In this document: piece by piece, positions 1-5,832 of the stretch
How positions within the stretch are numbered: the first letter of the stretch is position 1
Layout of the letters: each line of letters opens with the position of its first letter
From: Ilumatobacteraceae bacterium
Lineage (GTDB): Bacteria; Actinomycetota; Acidimicrobiia; Acidimicrobiales; Ilumatobacteraceae
Length of the DNA stretch: 8,698 nucleotides
Direction: 5' to 3'
Assembly: GCA_030727685.1 (NCBI GenBank)
Contig: JANRBC010000023.1
Location: 1-8,698 of the forward strand
The notes under the pieces: generated by a model
Databases searched by the model: none
What the model was told of the DNA's origin: nothing
Seen by the model: the letters and a program-made list of their open reading frames with translations, nothing else
Translations under genes and position numbers: made by a program

Positions 1-104
1 GACTTGTCGGGGATGGGAGATTTGAACTCCCGGCCTCCACGTCCCGAACGTGGCGCGCTACCAAGCTGCGCTAATCCCCGTGCGGTAAAAGCATATATTT
101 GGCG
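1..104. repeat. 104-nt tRNA-Pro unit, copy 1
   Basis: This unit is identical to 1024-1127 and 6294-6397. It consists of 7 nt of 3' flank (GACTTGT on the plus strand), the full tRNA and 24 nt of 5' flank ending in TTTGGCG. It forms the left part of the longer 422-nt repeat. Confidence 0.95.
7..80 (-). tRNA. tRNA-Pro (anticodon CGG), copy 1
   Basis: The gene folds as a complete 74-nt cloverleaf on the minus strand. The acceptor stem CGGGGAT/ATCCCCG is fully paired, the D-arm is GCGC/GCGC, the anticodon stem is CCACG/CGTGG, and the T-arm is GGGAG/CTCCC around TTCAAAT. The anticodon loop TTCGGGA gives anticodon CGG at 44-46, which reads CCG (Pro). The discriminator is A and CCA is not encoded (ACAAG follows). 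A TATATG sequence 11 nt upstream of the 5' end is the best -10 candidate. The gene lies 38 nt downstream of a co-oriented CsoR-family gene, so it may also receive readthrough. Confidence 0.95.
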
Positions 105-105
105 C

Positions 106-117
106 TGCGAATTCGCA
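106..117. other. 12-bp perfect palindrome between repressor A and tRNA
   Basis: TGCGAATTCGCA is a perfect palindrome one base beyond the stop codon of the minus-strand repressor. In RNA it could form only a 4-bp stem with an AATT loop, and no T-tract follows. It is therefore a poor terminator and might instead be a protein-binding site. The shorter tRNA copy at 1024-1127 lacks it. Confidence 0.4.
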
Positions 118-118
118 T

Positions 119-388
119 CTACGAGAGTTTTAGAAACAGTTTTTCGACTTGGTCAAGCGAATAGCCGTCGGCCGCCGACTTTCGCGGATGCTTGATGCAA
201 TCGGCAAGCCCCGAGGCCAACATTCGAAAGCCAACAGTTTCGAGAGCCTTGGTTGCCGCGGCGATTTGCGTGACGATGTCTCGGCACTCGCGGTCGTCTT
301 CGAGCATTTTTTCGATGCCGCGAATTTGTCCCTCGATGCGATTGAGGCGCGTCACCAACTCTGATTTAACGTCTTGATCAATTTGCAT
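119..388 (-). CDS. CsoR-family transcriptional repressor, CstR-like (copy A)
   Basis: This 89-aa all-helical DUF156/CsoR-family repressor should bind GC-rich inverted repeats and release them when its cysteines react. The family core RLNRIEGQIRGIEKML spans residues 14-29. Cys35 (in DDREC) and Cys64 (in ADCIKH) are 29 residues apart, as in the CsoR C-x24-H-x3-C pattern, but residue 60, where CsoR has its metal-binding His, is Gly. Loss of that His with both Cys kept is the pattern of the persulfide sensor CstR. I chose the ATG giving MQIDQD because upstream in-frame sequence differs between the two gene copies. An ATG at 428-430 would add 14 residues (MKKQAS...) and cannot be excluded here. 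No clear Shine-Dalgarno precedes the chosen start. The protein is identical to copy B at 6412-6681. It has no persulfide-related neighbour on this side, but could act in trans on the operator at 6859-6874. Confidence 0.85.
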   Translation of the reverse strand: MQIDQDVKSELVTRLNRIEGQIRGIEKMLEDDRECRDIVTQIAAATKALETVGFRMLASGLADCIKHPRKSAADGYSLDQVEKLFLKLS

Positions 389-393
389 GTCAG

Positions 394-422
394 TTACGCC
401 CGCGAAAACCAGCGACGCTTGC
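394..422 (-). pseudogene. 3' remnant of the small Cys-rich protein gene
   Basis: The last eight codons (ending WFSRA) and TAA stop of the gene intact at 6687-6860 are present here, five bases upstream of the repressor start as in the intact locus. Beyond 422 the sequence is unrelated, and the frame meets a stop at 427-429. The fragment is too short to be functional. Its value is as a marker of where the duplicated block was cut. Confidence 0.8.
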
Positions 423-441
423 TTTTTCATCACTGCAGATA

Positions 442-470
442 ACGCTACGTCAATACATGCAGCATGTGAA
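442..470 (-). promoter_or_regulatory. Candidate promoter for repressor copy A with embedded palindrome
   Basis: On the minus strand TTCACA (470-465) is followed after 17 nt by TAGCGT (447-442), a reasonable -35/-10 pair for a TANNNT-type promoter. The predicted start near 435 would give a leader of about 47 nt to the chosen ATG, or about 5 nt to the ATG at 430. The inverted repeat ACATGC-A-GCATGT (455-467) sits in the spacer and overlaps the -35, a usual position for an operator. This is inferred from motif matches only. Confidence 0.35.
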
Positions 471-559
471 GCGATCACGGGTGGGCCTGGGGCGGCCCGA
501 TGTATCCATCGATAAAGAGATATATGCGTGGCTAAATGTTTGCGGAATGAGCCTTCGAC

Positions 560-589
560 TTGCTAAATGCAAGACGCTCGAACTACTGT
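560..589 (+). promoter_or_regulatory. Candidate promoter of the GYD-domain gene
   Basis: TTGCTA (560-565) is followed after 18 nt by TACTGT (584-589), about 38 nt upstream of the start codon. It is the best sigma-70-like pair I can see in the 423-627 spacer. The rest of that spacer shows no other plus-strand feature I can support. Confidence 0.35.
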
Positions 590-627
590 CAATTTTCAGA
601 AAAATTCACTAACCGAAAGGACCCGAA

Positions 628-954
628 ATGCCCAAGTTTCTAATCACCGCGTCGTATAACGCCGAAGGAGTCAAAGGCCTAATGGCCGAAGGCGGCACCG
701 CACGCCTGGCAGAAGCACAAGCTCTTGCTGGGGCACTCGGCGGCAAAATCGAAGCAATGTACTTTGCGATCGGCAGCGACGACCTTATTGGAATTGTCGA
801 TGCTCCAGATACTGCGTCGGCACTTGCGCTGACTGGGACAGTTTCAGCCTCGGGCAAAATCTCTGCGAAACTCACTCAGTTGATCACTCCAGCAGAAATG
901 GATGCTGCTGCTGCAAAATCAAAGACACTGAAATATCGAGCACCAGGCGCTTAA
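628..954 (+). CDS. GYD-domain protein
   Basis: This 108-aa soluble protein of the GYD family (PF08734) is about the usual length for the family. It has the typical opening MPKFLITASYNAEGVKGL (residues 1-18), the conserved EGG (21-23), then GGKIEAMYFAIGSDD (38-52) and a C-terminal LITPAEMDAAAAK. The fold is a small ferredoxin-like alpha/beta barrel, and the biochemical role of the family is unknown. An AAAGGA Shine-Dalgarno (616-621) lies six bases before the ATG, which fixes the start. The gene stands alone between the repressor-A block and tRNA copy 2, with its own candidate promoter and a hairpin at its stop codon. I see no signal peptide, membrane segment or cysteine. Family assignment is firm; function is not known. 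Confidence 0.85.
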   Translation: MPKFLITASYNAEGVKGLMAEGGTARLAEAQALAGALGGKIEAMYFAIGSDDLIGIVDAPDTASALALTGTVSASGKISAKLTQLITPAEMDAAAAKSKTLKYRAPGA

Positions 955-966
955 GCGTCTGTCTTT
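944..966 (+). terminator. Hairpin at the end of the GYD-domain gene, weak terminator
   Basis: CAGGCGC pairs with GCGTCTG (one G-U pair) around a TTAA loop, followed by TCTTT. The stop codon lies in the loop. The short, interrupted T-tract makes this a weak intrinsic terminator. The inner CGCTTAAGCG is a perfect palindrome. Confidence 0.4.
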
Positions 967-975
967 AAGGAGTAC

Positions 976-1037
976 GACTCGTCGGGGATACGGCGTCGTG
1001 ACGCGCGACTTTGTCGGGGTTCCGACTTGTCGGGGAT
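976..1037. repeat. Cluster of tRNA-3'-end-like short repeats
   Basis: GACTCGTCGGGGAT (976-989), GACTTTGTCGGGG (1007-1019) and GACTTGTCGGGGAT (1024-1037) occur in one short stretch. The third is the genuine 3' end and 3' flank of tRNA copy 2. The first differs from it at one base, and the second has one inserted T and then diverges. Each contains the small inverted repeat CGAC-N2/3-GTCG. They could be scars of earlier attachment at the tRNA end, or drifted local duplications. Confidence 0.5.
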
Positions 1038-1127
1038 GGGAGATTTGAACTCCCGGCCTCCACGTCCCGAACGTGGCGCGCTACCAAGCTGCGCTAATCC
1101 CCGTGCGGTAAAAGCATATATTTGGCG
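1024..1127. repeat. 104-nt tRNA-Pro unit, copy 2
   Basis: This is the minimal form of the repeat, identical to 1-104 and 6294-6397. Left of it the sequence is TTCC, unlike the TTCT at copy 3. On the right, identity ends at TTTGGCG and the repressor gene found beside the other two copies is absent. Confidence 0.95.
1030..1103 (-). tRNA. tRNA-Pro (anticodon CGG), copy 2
   Basis: The gene is base-for-base identical to the copy at 7-80: full cloverleaf, anticodon CGG, discriminator A, no encoded CCA. It keeps the TATATG -10 candidate, but sequence further upstream is different from copies 1 and 3, so the -35 region has been replaced and expression may differ. It is transcribed towards the GYD-domain gene and away from the transporter operon. 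Confidence 0.95.
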
Positions 1128-1164
1128 TGATGATTTGGTGTCGCGACATACTTCTCCGCCACTT

Positions 1165-1193
1165 TTGAGGACTTCCCAAAGAGCAACTAGTCT
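1165..1193 (+). promoter_or_regulatory. Candidate promoter of the nucleoside transporter operon
   Basis: TTGAGG (1165-1170) is followed after 17 nt by TAGTCT (1188-1193). Transcription would start near 1200, leaving a leader of about 23 nt with the Shine-Dalgarno AAAGGGGG (1208-1215). That leader is too short for a purine riboswitch. Confidence 0.45.
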
Positions 1194-1222
1194 CGGGCAC
1201 AACAACAAAAGGGGGTTGCGAA

Positions 1223-2257
1223 ATGAAAAAGTTGAGAAATTCATTTGCCGTATTAGCGTTAGCAGGAATTGTGCTAGCCGCATGCGGTGGCAATAGTGGA
1301 AGTAGTGATGAATCGAGCGAAAGCGACGGCGTATTAAGCGTCGTTGCCGCCTATTCATCGGTAATTGAAGAACCGTGGGACGGAGTAATTCACGAGGCGC
1401 TGCAAGAAATGGCAGACGCTGGCGAAATTACATACAAGTACATTGACGGCATCGGTTACGCCTCTGGCGCTTTCGAGCGTGCAGCGCGACAGATCGCCGA
1501 AGAAGACAAACCAGACATCATCATGGGTGACTCATTCGGCAACGAAGAATCAGCTCGTAAGGTTGCGCTTGACTACCCAGACATTGCATGGGTGATGGGT
1601 TCAGGTGGCGGACCTGCTGAGCCAAACTTCTCAGTGTTCGACAACTGGATTCACGAGCCTGCATACGTTTCAGGAATCTTGGCCGGCAGTTTGACCAAGA
1701 CGAACATCATCGGCATCGTCGGTGGCATTCCGGTGCCTGAAGTGAATCGCATTGTCAACGCATTCATTGCTGGCGCACAATCGGTTAACCCGAAAGTTGA
1801 AGCAAAAGTTGCTTTCATCAACTCGTGGTTTGACCCGGCAGCAGCAAAAGAAGCGGCGCTCTCGCAAATTTCGGCAGGTGCTGACATTATGTTCGCTGAG
1901 CGTGCTGGTGTCATCGAAGCGGCCGCAGAAAAAGGCTTGCTCTCATTCGGTAACCAGATGGATCAAAAGAGCATCGCACCACAGTCGGTTGTGACTTCAA
2001 ACGTTTGGAACATGCGTCCAACCGTCAAATACATTCTCAACCAGGTCAAGGCTGGGTCATACACGTCGCAAGACTTGAAAGACTTCAGCATGGTCGCTAA
2101 GGGTGGCGCACTCTTGGCAGAAATCAACACCGGTGTAACTGGCGGAATTCCAGCCGAAGTAGTTGCCAAAGCCGAAGCGGCAATGGCAGCAATCAAAGCA
2201 GGAACTCTGCGCGTTGACATCAACGAGGCAGTTCCGGCTGGTTCGGTGAAGAAATAA
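1223..2257 (+). CDS. BMP-family (PnrA/NupN-like) nucleoside-binding lipoprotein
   Basis: This is the extracytoplasmic substrate-binding protein of an ABC importer for nucleosides or related purines/pyrimidines. The 344-aa product starts with KK, a hydrophobic stretch (8-20) and a lipobox LAAC with Cys21 as the lipidation site. A Ser/Asp/Glu-rich tether (about 22-35) follows. BMP-domain landmarks are MGDSFGNEESARKVALDYP, the hinge-region IGIVGGIPVPEVNRIVNAF, and NSWFDPAAAKEAALSQISAGAD. AAAGGGGG seven bases upstream of the ATG supports the start. It is the first gene of an operon with its ATPase and two permeases. A stem-loop directly after its stop codon may raise its mRNA level relative to the transporter genes. 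BMP proteins bind nucleosides in characterised cases (PnrA, NupN), but the exact ligand cannot be read from sequence. The terminal deaminase gene suggests cytosine or a cytosine-containing compound. Confidence 0.9.
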   Translation: MKKLRNSFAVLALAGIVLAACGGNSGSSDESSESDGVLSVVAAYSSVIEEPWDGVIHEALQEMADAGEITYKYIDGIGYASGAFERAARQIAEEDKPDIIMGDSFGNEESARKVALDYPDIAWVMGSGGGPAEPNFSVFDNWIHEPAYVSGILAGSLTKTNIIGIVGGIPVPEVNRIVNAFIAGAQSVNPKVEAKVAFINSWFDPAAAKEAALSQISAGADIMFAERAGVIEAAAEKGLLSFGNQMDQKSIAPQSVVTSNVWNMRPTVKYILNQVKAGSYTSQDLKDFSMVAKGGALLAEINTGVTGGIPAEVVAKAEAAMAAIKAGTLRVDINEAVPAGSVKK

Positions 2258-2281
2258 ATTTTCGACATTAAAGTCGAAAAT
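2258..2281 (+). other. Intercistronic stem-loop after the lipoprotein gene
   Basis: ATTTTCGAC pairs perfectly with GTCGAAAAT (9 bp, 6-nt loop ATTAAA), beginning right after the TAA stop. No T-tract follows, so full termination is unlikely. In binding-protein operons such hairpins commonly protect the upstream message and lower downstream expression, which is the likely role here. Confidence 0.55.
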
Positions 2282-2287
2282 TAAATT

Positions 2288-3826
2288 ATGAATTCAGTTG
2301 AGGGGGTTGTCATCGCATCTCGTGGTGGCGCCCCCTCAATTTATTTGCGCAACATCACCAAGGCATATGGTGAGACGATTGCGTTGAGTGATGTTTCGCT
2401 TGATTTGCGTGCGGGTGAAGTGCACGCTCTTCTTGGCGAAAACGGGGCGGGCAAGACCACCCTGATGAAAATCTTGTATGGACTTTCGCAACCTGACTCT
2501 GGCCAAATTGAAGCCGATGGAGTTGCGTTAAAAATTGAATCTCCGCGCGATGCGCGTGCCGCGGGCATCGGCATGGTCACGCAGCACTTTTCGTTAGTCA
2601 AAAATATGACCGTCATCGAAAATATTGCACTCGCGAGCGCAAAAACATTTGCTATCGACTTGGCTCGGGTCCGTGCCGAAATCGTCTCGGCTTCGACACG
2701 TTTCGGACTTGATGTGCCACCAGATGCAATTGTCTCGTCACTGCCAATCTCATTACAGCAACGAGTTGAAATATTGAAGGCATTGATGTCGGGCTGCTCT
2801 TATTTGATTTTGGATGAACCGACTGCGGTTCTCGGCCCAAACGACATCGATTCGTTGCTCGAAGTTATTCGCCGATTGCGCTCAGATGCGGGCATCGGCA
2901 TCGTTTTAATCAGTCACAAGATGGCCGAGATCGAAAAAGTTGCTGATCGCGTGTCGGTTTTGCGACGCGGTCAGGTCGTGTCGAGTTCACTTGCAAACGG
3001 CATCACGTCAAAAGAGTTAGTCACGCTCATGGTTGGCGAACAACAGTCGGGCGCCGAACAACGCCAGCGCAGTGCGAGCCCGAGTCAGAGTCAGAGCCCT
3101 ATTTTGGTGCTCGAGTCTGTTGGGGTTACACGAGAAGCCGGTGGTCTAAGTGACGTCAGTTTTGCGGTTCGACCCGGCGAAATTTTGGGTATTGCTGGTG
3201 TTTCGGGCAACGGGCAGACAGAACTCGTCAATGTCTTGAGCGGCACAACTCAAATCGACAGCGGCACCATAGTGGTCGAAGGTCGACAACTGGGCAGCAA
3301 TACTCCCCAATCGCTGATGCGCGCCGGCGTCGGCATTTTGGGCGAAGACCGCCATGCATCGGCGGTGCACGCTTTGCAAGTTGTCGAGAACTTGATTCTC
3401 GATTGTGTCGAAAAGTTTGCAGGCAAACTTCAATTGCGGCGCAAAGAAATGCTCAGTCACTGCGAATCGGCGATCACTCAATTTGAGATCAAGGCAAATC
3501 CTAAACAGGCTTTCGGAACACTTTCGGGTGGCAACATGCAAAAAGTTCTGCTCGCAAGATTGTTTAGCCGCAACCCCAAGGTCGCAATCATTTCACAACC
3601 AACCCGTGGCCTTGACGTAATGGCAACCAACTATGTTCGATCGTTAATCGCCCAGGCGAGCAAACAAAGCACCGCAGTGGTTCTCGTCAGCGAAGACCTC
3701 GACGAGATTCTTGAACTCGCCGACAGAGTTGCTGTGATGTACCGCGGCTCGGTGGTCGGCATCGTTGATCATTCTGAAGCATCACGCGAGTCGATTGGTG
3801 AGTTAATGGCTGGTATCGCGAAATGA
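2288..3826 (+). CDS. Nucleoside ABC transporter ATPase with two ABC domains (NupO-like)
   Basis: This 512-aa cytoplasmic ATPase energises nucleoside import. Domain 1 has Walker A GENGAGKTT (50-58), an atypical signature ISLQQRVEI (about 154-162) and Walker B LILDEPTAVL with Asp176/Glu177. Domain 2 has a degenerate Walker A, GVSGNGQTEL, with Gln310 in place of Lys. It also has a canonical LSGGNMQKV signature (about 412-420) and a Walker B ending SQPTRGLD with Gln instead of the catalytic Glu. This asymmetry is usual for the BMP-associated and RbsA-like families, with one hydrolytic site. A Ser/Gln-rich linker (about 255-270) joins the halves. No Shine-Dalgarno precedes the ATG. A purine run AGGGGG occurs just inside the coding sequence, in a predicted hairpin, with no in-frame alternative start after it. 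The stop overlaps the next start as ATGA, indicating translational coupling. Confidence 0.9.
   Translation: MNSVEGVVIASRGGAPSIYLRNITKAYGETIALSDVSLDLRAGEVHALLGENGAGKTTLMKILYGLSQPDSGQIEADGVALKIESPRDARAAGIGMVTQHFSLVKNMTVIENIALASAKTFAIDLARVRAEIVSASTRFGLDVPPDAIVSSLPISLQQRVEILKALMSGCSYLILDEPTAVLGPNDIDSLLEVIRRLRSDAGIGIVLISHKMAEIEKVADRVSVLRRGQVVSSSLANGITSKELVTLMVGEQQSGAEQRQRSASPSQSQSPILVLESVGVTREAGGLSDVSFAVRPGEILGIAGVSGNGQTELVNVLSGTTQIDSGTIVVEGRQLGSNTPQSLMRAGVGILGEDRHASAVHALQVVENLILDCVEKFAGKLQLRRKEMLSHCESAITQFEIKANPKQAFGTLSGGNMQKVLLARLFSRNPKVAIISQPTRGLDVMATNYVRSLIAQASKQSTAVVLVSEDLDEILELADRVAVMYRGSVVGIVDHSEASRESIGELMAGIAK
2298..2339 (+). other. Long-loop inverted repeat at the start of the ATPase gene
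   Basis: TTGAGGGGG (2298-2306) is an exact reverse complement of CCCCCTCAA (2331-2339), with a 24-nt loop, within the first 18 codons. A G-rich stem this close to an initiation codon that lacks a Shine-Dalgarno could modulate translation. It may equally be chance in coding sequence. Confidence 0.4.
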
Positions 3827-4899
3827 AAGCTCGTTTCGTTCTTCGTGCATCGACACCGTGGTGGCGCGGGCCGTTGTTGGTTGGTGCCGCAGCGCTGTTA
3901 ACGATTCTCATTTCGGCAATCATGATTCGTTGGGCTGGCGGTGCGCCGATACCTGCGGTTCGCTACATGTTCATCTCACCTTTGCAATCACGATTTGGTT
4001 TCACTGAATCACTTTTGTCAGCGACGCCACTTGTTTTCACTGGTGCCGCAGTGGCGATTGCATTTCGTGCTGGATATTGGAATATCGGCGCCGAAGGACA
4101 ACTGCTTGCTGGCACAATTGGTGCCACCTGGGTCGGTCTCCATGCCGAATCACTGCCGCGAATTGTTGGTGTGCCTTTGATCTTGTTGGCTGGCATGCTC
4201 TTTGGTGCACTGTGGGCGCTCACACCCGCACTTTTGCGAACACGACTCGGCATTGATGAGGTCGTCACGACTTTGTTGCTCAACCCCGTGGCATTGCTGA
4301 TTATTACGGGGCTTCTTAACGGACCATGGCGCAACAGCGAATCGGGTTTCCCTGATTCAGATGTCATCGCTGATTCGACGAAACTTTGGATTGTTTGGCC
4401 CAACACTCGCGTTCACTTTGGTCTTGCACTTGGCGTTGTCGTCATCGGCTTGTGCTGGTGGTTTGTCGGAAAAATGTCAGGCGGTTTAAAGCTTCGCGCA
4501 GTCGGTCTCGCACCTAACGCCGCACGAATCGCCGGACTTCCTGTTGAGCGCACTCTCCTCATAACGGCACTTGCCAGCGGTGGCATCGCCGGACTCGGTG
4601 GCGCAAGCGAAATCGCCGGCGTTGCTCATCAACTGACAACTGGCATCAGCAATAATTTTGGATACACGGGTGTGATCGTGGCGACTCTCGCTGCATTGAG
4701 TTTTGTCGGGGCTCTGCTCGTGGCTCTGATGTTTGGCGTAATCACAGTCGGCTCATTTTCGGCGAGTCGCGCCCTTGAGATACCTTCGCAGATTGGCCAG
4801 CTAGTTCAGGCAGTGTTGCTGATCACGGTTGTCTGTGCTTTGGTGATTCAAAAGTATCGTGTCGTCTGGACAATAAAGAGAAGCGAGGGTCGAAAATGA
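3823..4899 (+). CDS. Nucleoside ABC transporter permease 1 (NupP-like)
   Basis: This 358-aa inner-membrane permease of the BPD_transp_2 family (PF02653) forms half of the channel of the nucleoside importer. It has many hydrophobic spans, the first at about residues 17-36. The family hallmark NIGAEGQLL starts at residue 87, and GIDEVVTTLLLN covers about 143-154. A cytoplasmic coupling segment LRAVGLAPNAARIAGL lies before the last group of helices. The C-terminus is short and basic (KRSEGRK). Its ATG overlaps the ATPase stop and its own stop overlaps the next start, both as ATGA, so the three genes are translationally coupled. The longer N-terminus distinguishes it from the second permease, as in the usual NupP/NupQ pair. 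Confidence 0.9.
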   Translation: MKARFVLRASTPWWRGPLLVGAAALLTILISAIMIRWAGGAPIPAVRYMFISPLQSRFGFTESLLSATPLVFTGAAVAIAFRAGYWNIGAEGQLLAGTIGATWVGLHAESLPRIVGVPLILLAGMLFGALWALTPALLRTRLGIDEVVTTLLLNPVALLIITGLLNGPWRNSESGFPDSDVIADSTKLWIVWPNTRVHFGLALGVVVIGLCWWFVGKMSGGLKLRAVGLAPNAARIAGLPVERTLLITALASGGIAGLGGASEIAGVAHQLTTGISNNFGYTGVIVATLAALSFVGALLVALMFGVITVGSFSASRALEIPSQIGQLVQAVLLITVVCALVIQKYRVVWTIKRSEGRK

Positions 4900-5798
4900 T
4901 TGACGTCACGGAAGAGATAATTAGTTCAAGCCTGCGCATTGCTACCCCGCTCGCGCTCGCCGCACTCGGTGAACTTGTCACCGAAAAATCTGGGGTGCTC
5001 AACTTGGGCGTCGAAGGCATCATGTACGGCAGTGCGTTTGTCGGCATCGCGACTGCGGCTCAAACAGGCAGCCTGACAGCAGGCTTAGTTGCCGCGCTTG
5101 TCAGTGGCGCTCTTGCCGGCTTAATTTTTGCGTTCGCGACGGTAACGCTGGGCGTTAATCAACATGTTGCGGGTCTTGGTTTGACACTTTTGATGATCAG
5201 TCTTTGTAACACAGCAAATCGCATCATATTTACCGCCGATGGTGGTCAAGTGCGAGTCGACCCGTGGCAACCACTTAATTTTGGTGGCCCGATTTTCAGT
5301 CAATATTGGTTGACCTATGCAACGTTTTTAATCGCCGTGCCGTTCGTGTGGTGGTTGCTATGGAAGTCTGGACTCGGTCTCAAAATTCGCGCTGTTGGCG
5401 AGAACCCCGAGGCTGCCGATGTCGCGGGCATTGGTGTCGCTAAAACTCGATACACGGCAATCATCATCGGCTCGCTTTTCATGGCTCTGGGCGGTGCGTT
5501 CATCACTCTTGCATTCGTCGGCACTTTCACAGTCAACATAATTAACGGCCGTGGTTGGGTCGCACTTGCATTAGTAATTTTTGGTCGCTGGACAATCGGT
5601 CGACTTCTGATTGGCGCCGCGTTGTTTTCTCTTGTCAACGCGGGGCAATTGCAACTGAGATTGTTGCCGTCGTTTGCCGATGTGCCGTTTGAAATTCTGT
5701 TGGCGTTGCCATTTTTAGCAGTCATTGTCGGGTTGGCAATTTCGGGACGAAATGTTCCATACCCAGGCGCATATCTCAAGCCATATAAACGATTATAA
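4896..5798 (+). CDS. Nucleoside ABC transporter permease 2 (NupQ-like)
   Basis: This 300-aa BPD_transp_2 permease pairs with the preceding one. It begins in the cytoplasm with a short helix (MIDVTEEIISSSLRIATPL). It carries the family motif GVLNLGVEGIMYG from residue 33, LGVNQHVAGLGLTLL near 85-100, and the coupling-loop sequence RAVGENPEAADVAG from about residue 165. The remainder is hydrophobic spans ending in NVPYPGAYLKPYKRL. Translation is coupled to the upstream gene through ATGA. A 34-nt gap containing a good ribosome site separates it from the deaminase gene, which is probably on the same transcript. Confidence 0.9.
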   Translation: MIDVTEEIISSSLRIATPLALAALGELVTEKSGVLNLGVEGIMYGSAFVGIATAAQTGSLTAGLVAALVSGALAGLIFAFATVTLGVNQHVAGLGLTLLMISLCNTANRIIFTADGGQVRVDPWQPLNFGGPIFSQYWLTYATFLIAVPFVWWLLWKSGLGLKIRAVGENPEAADVAGIGVAKTRYTAIIIGSLFMALGGAFITLAFVGTFTVNIINGRGWVALALVIFGRWTIGRLLIGAALFSLVNAGQLQLRLLPSFADVPFEILLALPFLAVIVGLAISGRNVPYPGAYLKPYKRL

Positions 5799-5832
5799 AA
5801 TTAACGAAACCACCGAAACCAAAGGGCACCAA

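Larger units (their letters stand above)
1..422. repeat. Long direct repeat, copy A (tRNA-Pro + CstR-like gene)
   Basis: This block is repeated at 6294-6715 at a constant offset of 6293, with only two differences (392 A/G and 397 C/T) by my base-by-base reading. It contains the tRNA-Pro gene, the complete CsoR-family gene and the last eight codons plus stop of the small Cys-rich gene. Similarity stops abruptly after 422. Its left end coincides with the window edge, so its true left limit is unknown. Both mismatches lie within 31 bases of the right boundary. One is silent and one changes a codon upstream of the chosen repressor start, so the encoded repressors are identical. Confidence 0.95.

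Noticed and set aside
4..195. Open frame starting MSGMGDLNSRPPRPERG across the tRNA (also at 1027 and 6297)
   Set aside because: It is the antisense reading of a tRNA-Pro gene; such frames are frequent false gene calls. The frame at the other two copies is explained the same way.
1128..1222. Purine riboswitch upstream of the transporter operon
   Set aside because: The predicted leader is about 23 nt, and no paired aptamer-like structure is seen in the spacer.
951..1358. Minus-strand 135-codon open frame across tRNA copy 2 into the lipoprotein gene
   Set aside because: It reads through the tRNA sense strand and then opposite the signal-peptide region; composition is Arg-rich with no recognisable domain.
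3963..4406. Minus-strand 147-codon open frame within permease 1
   Set aside because: It is antisense to a clear permease gene and shows no domain or ribosome site.
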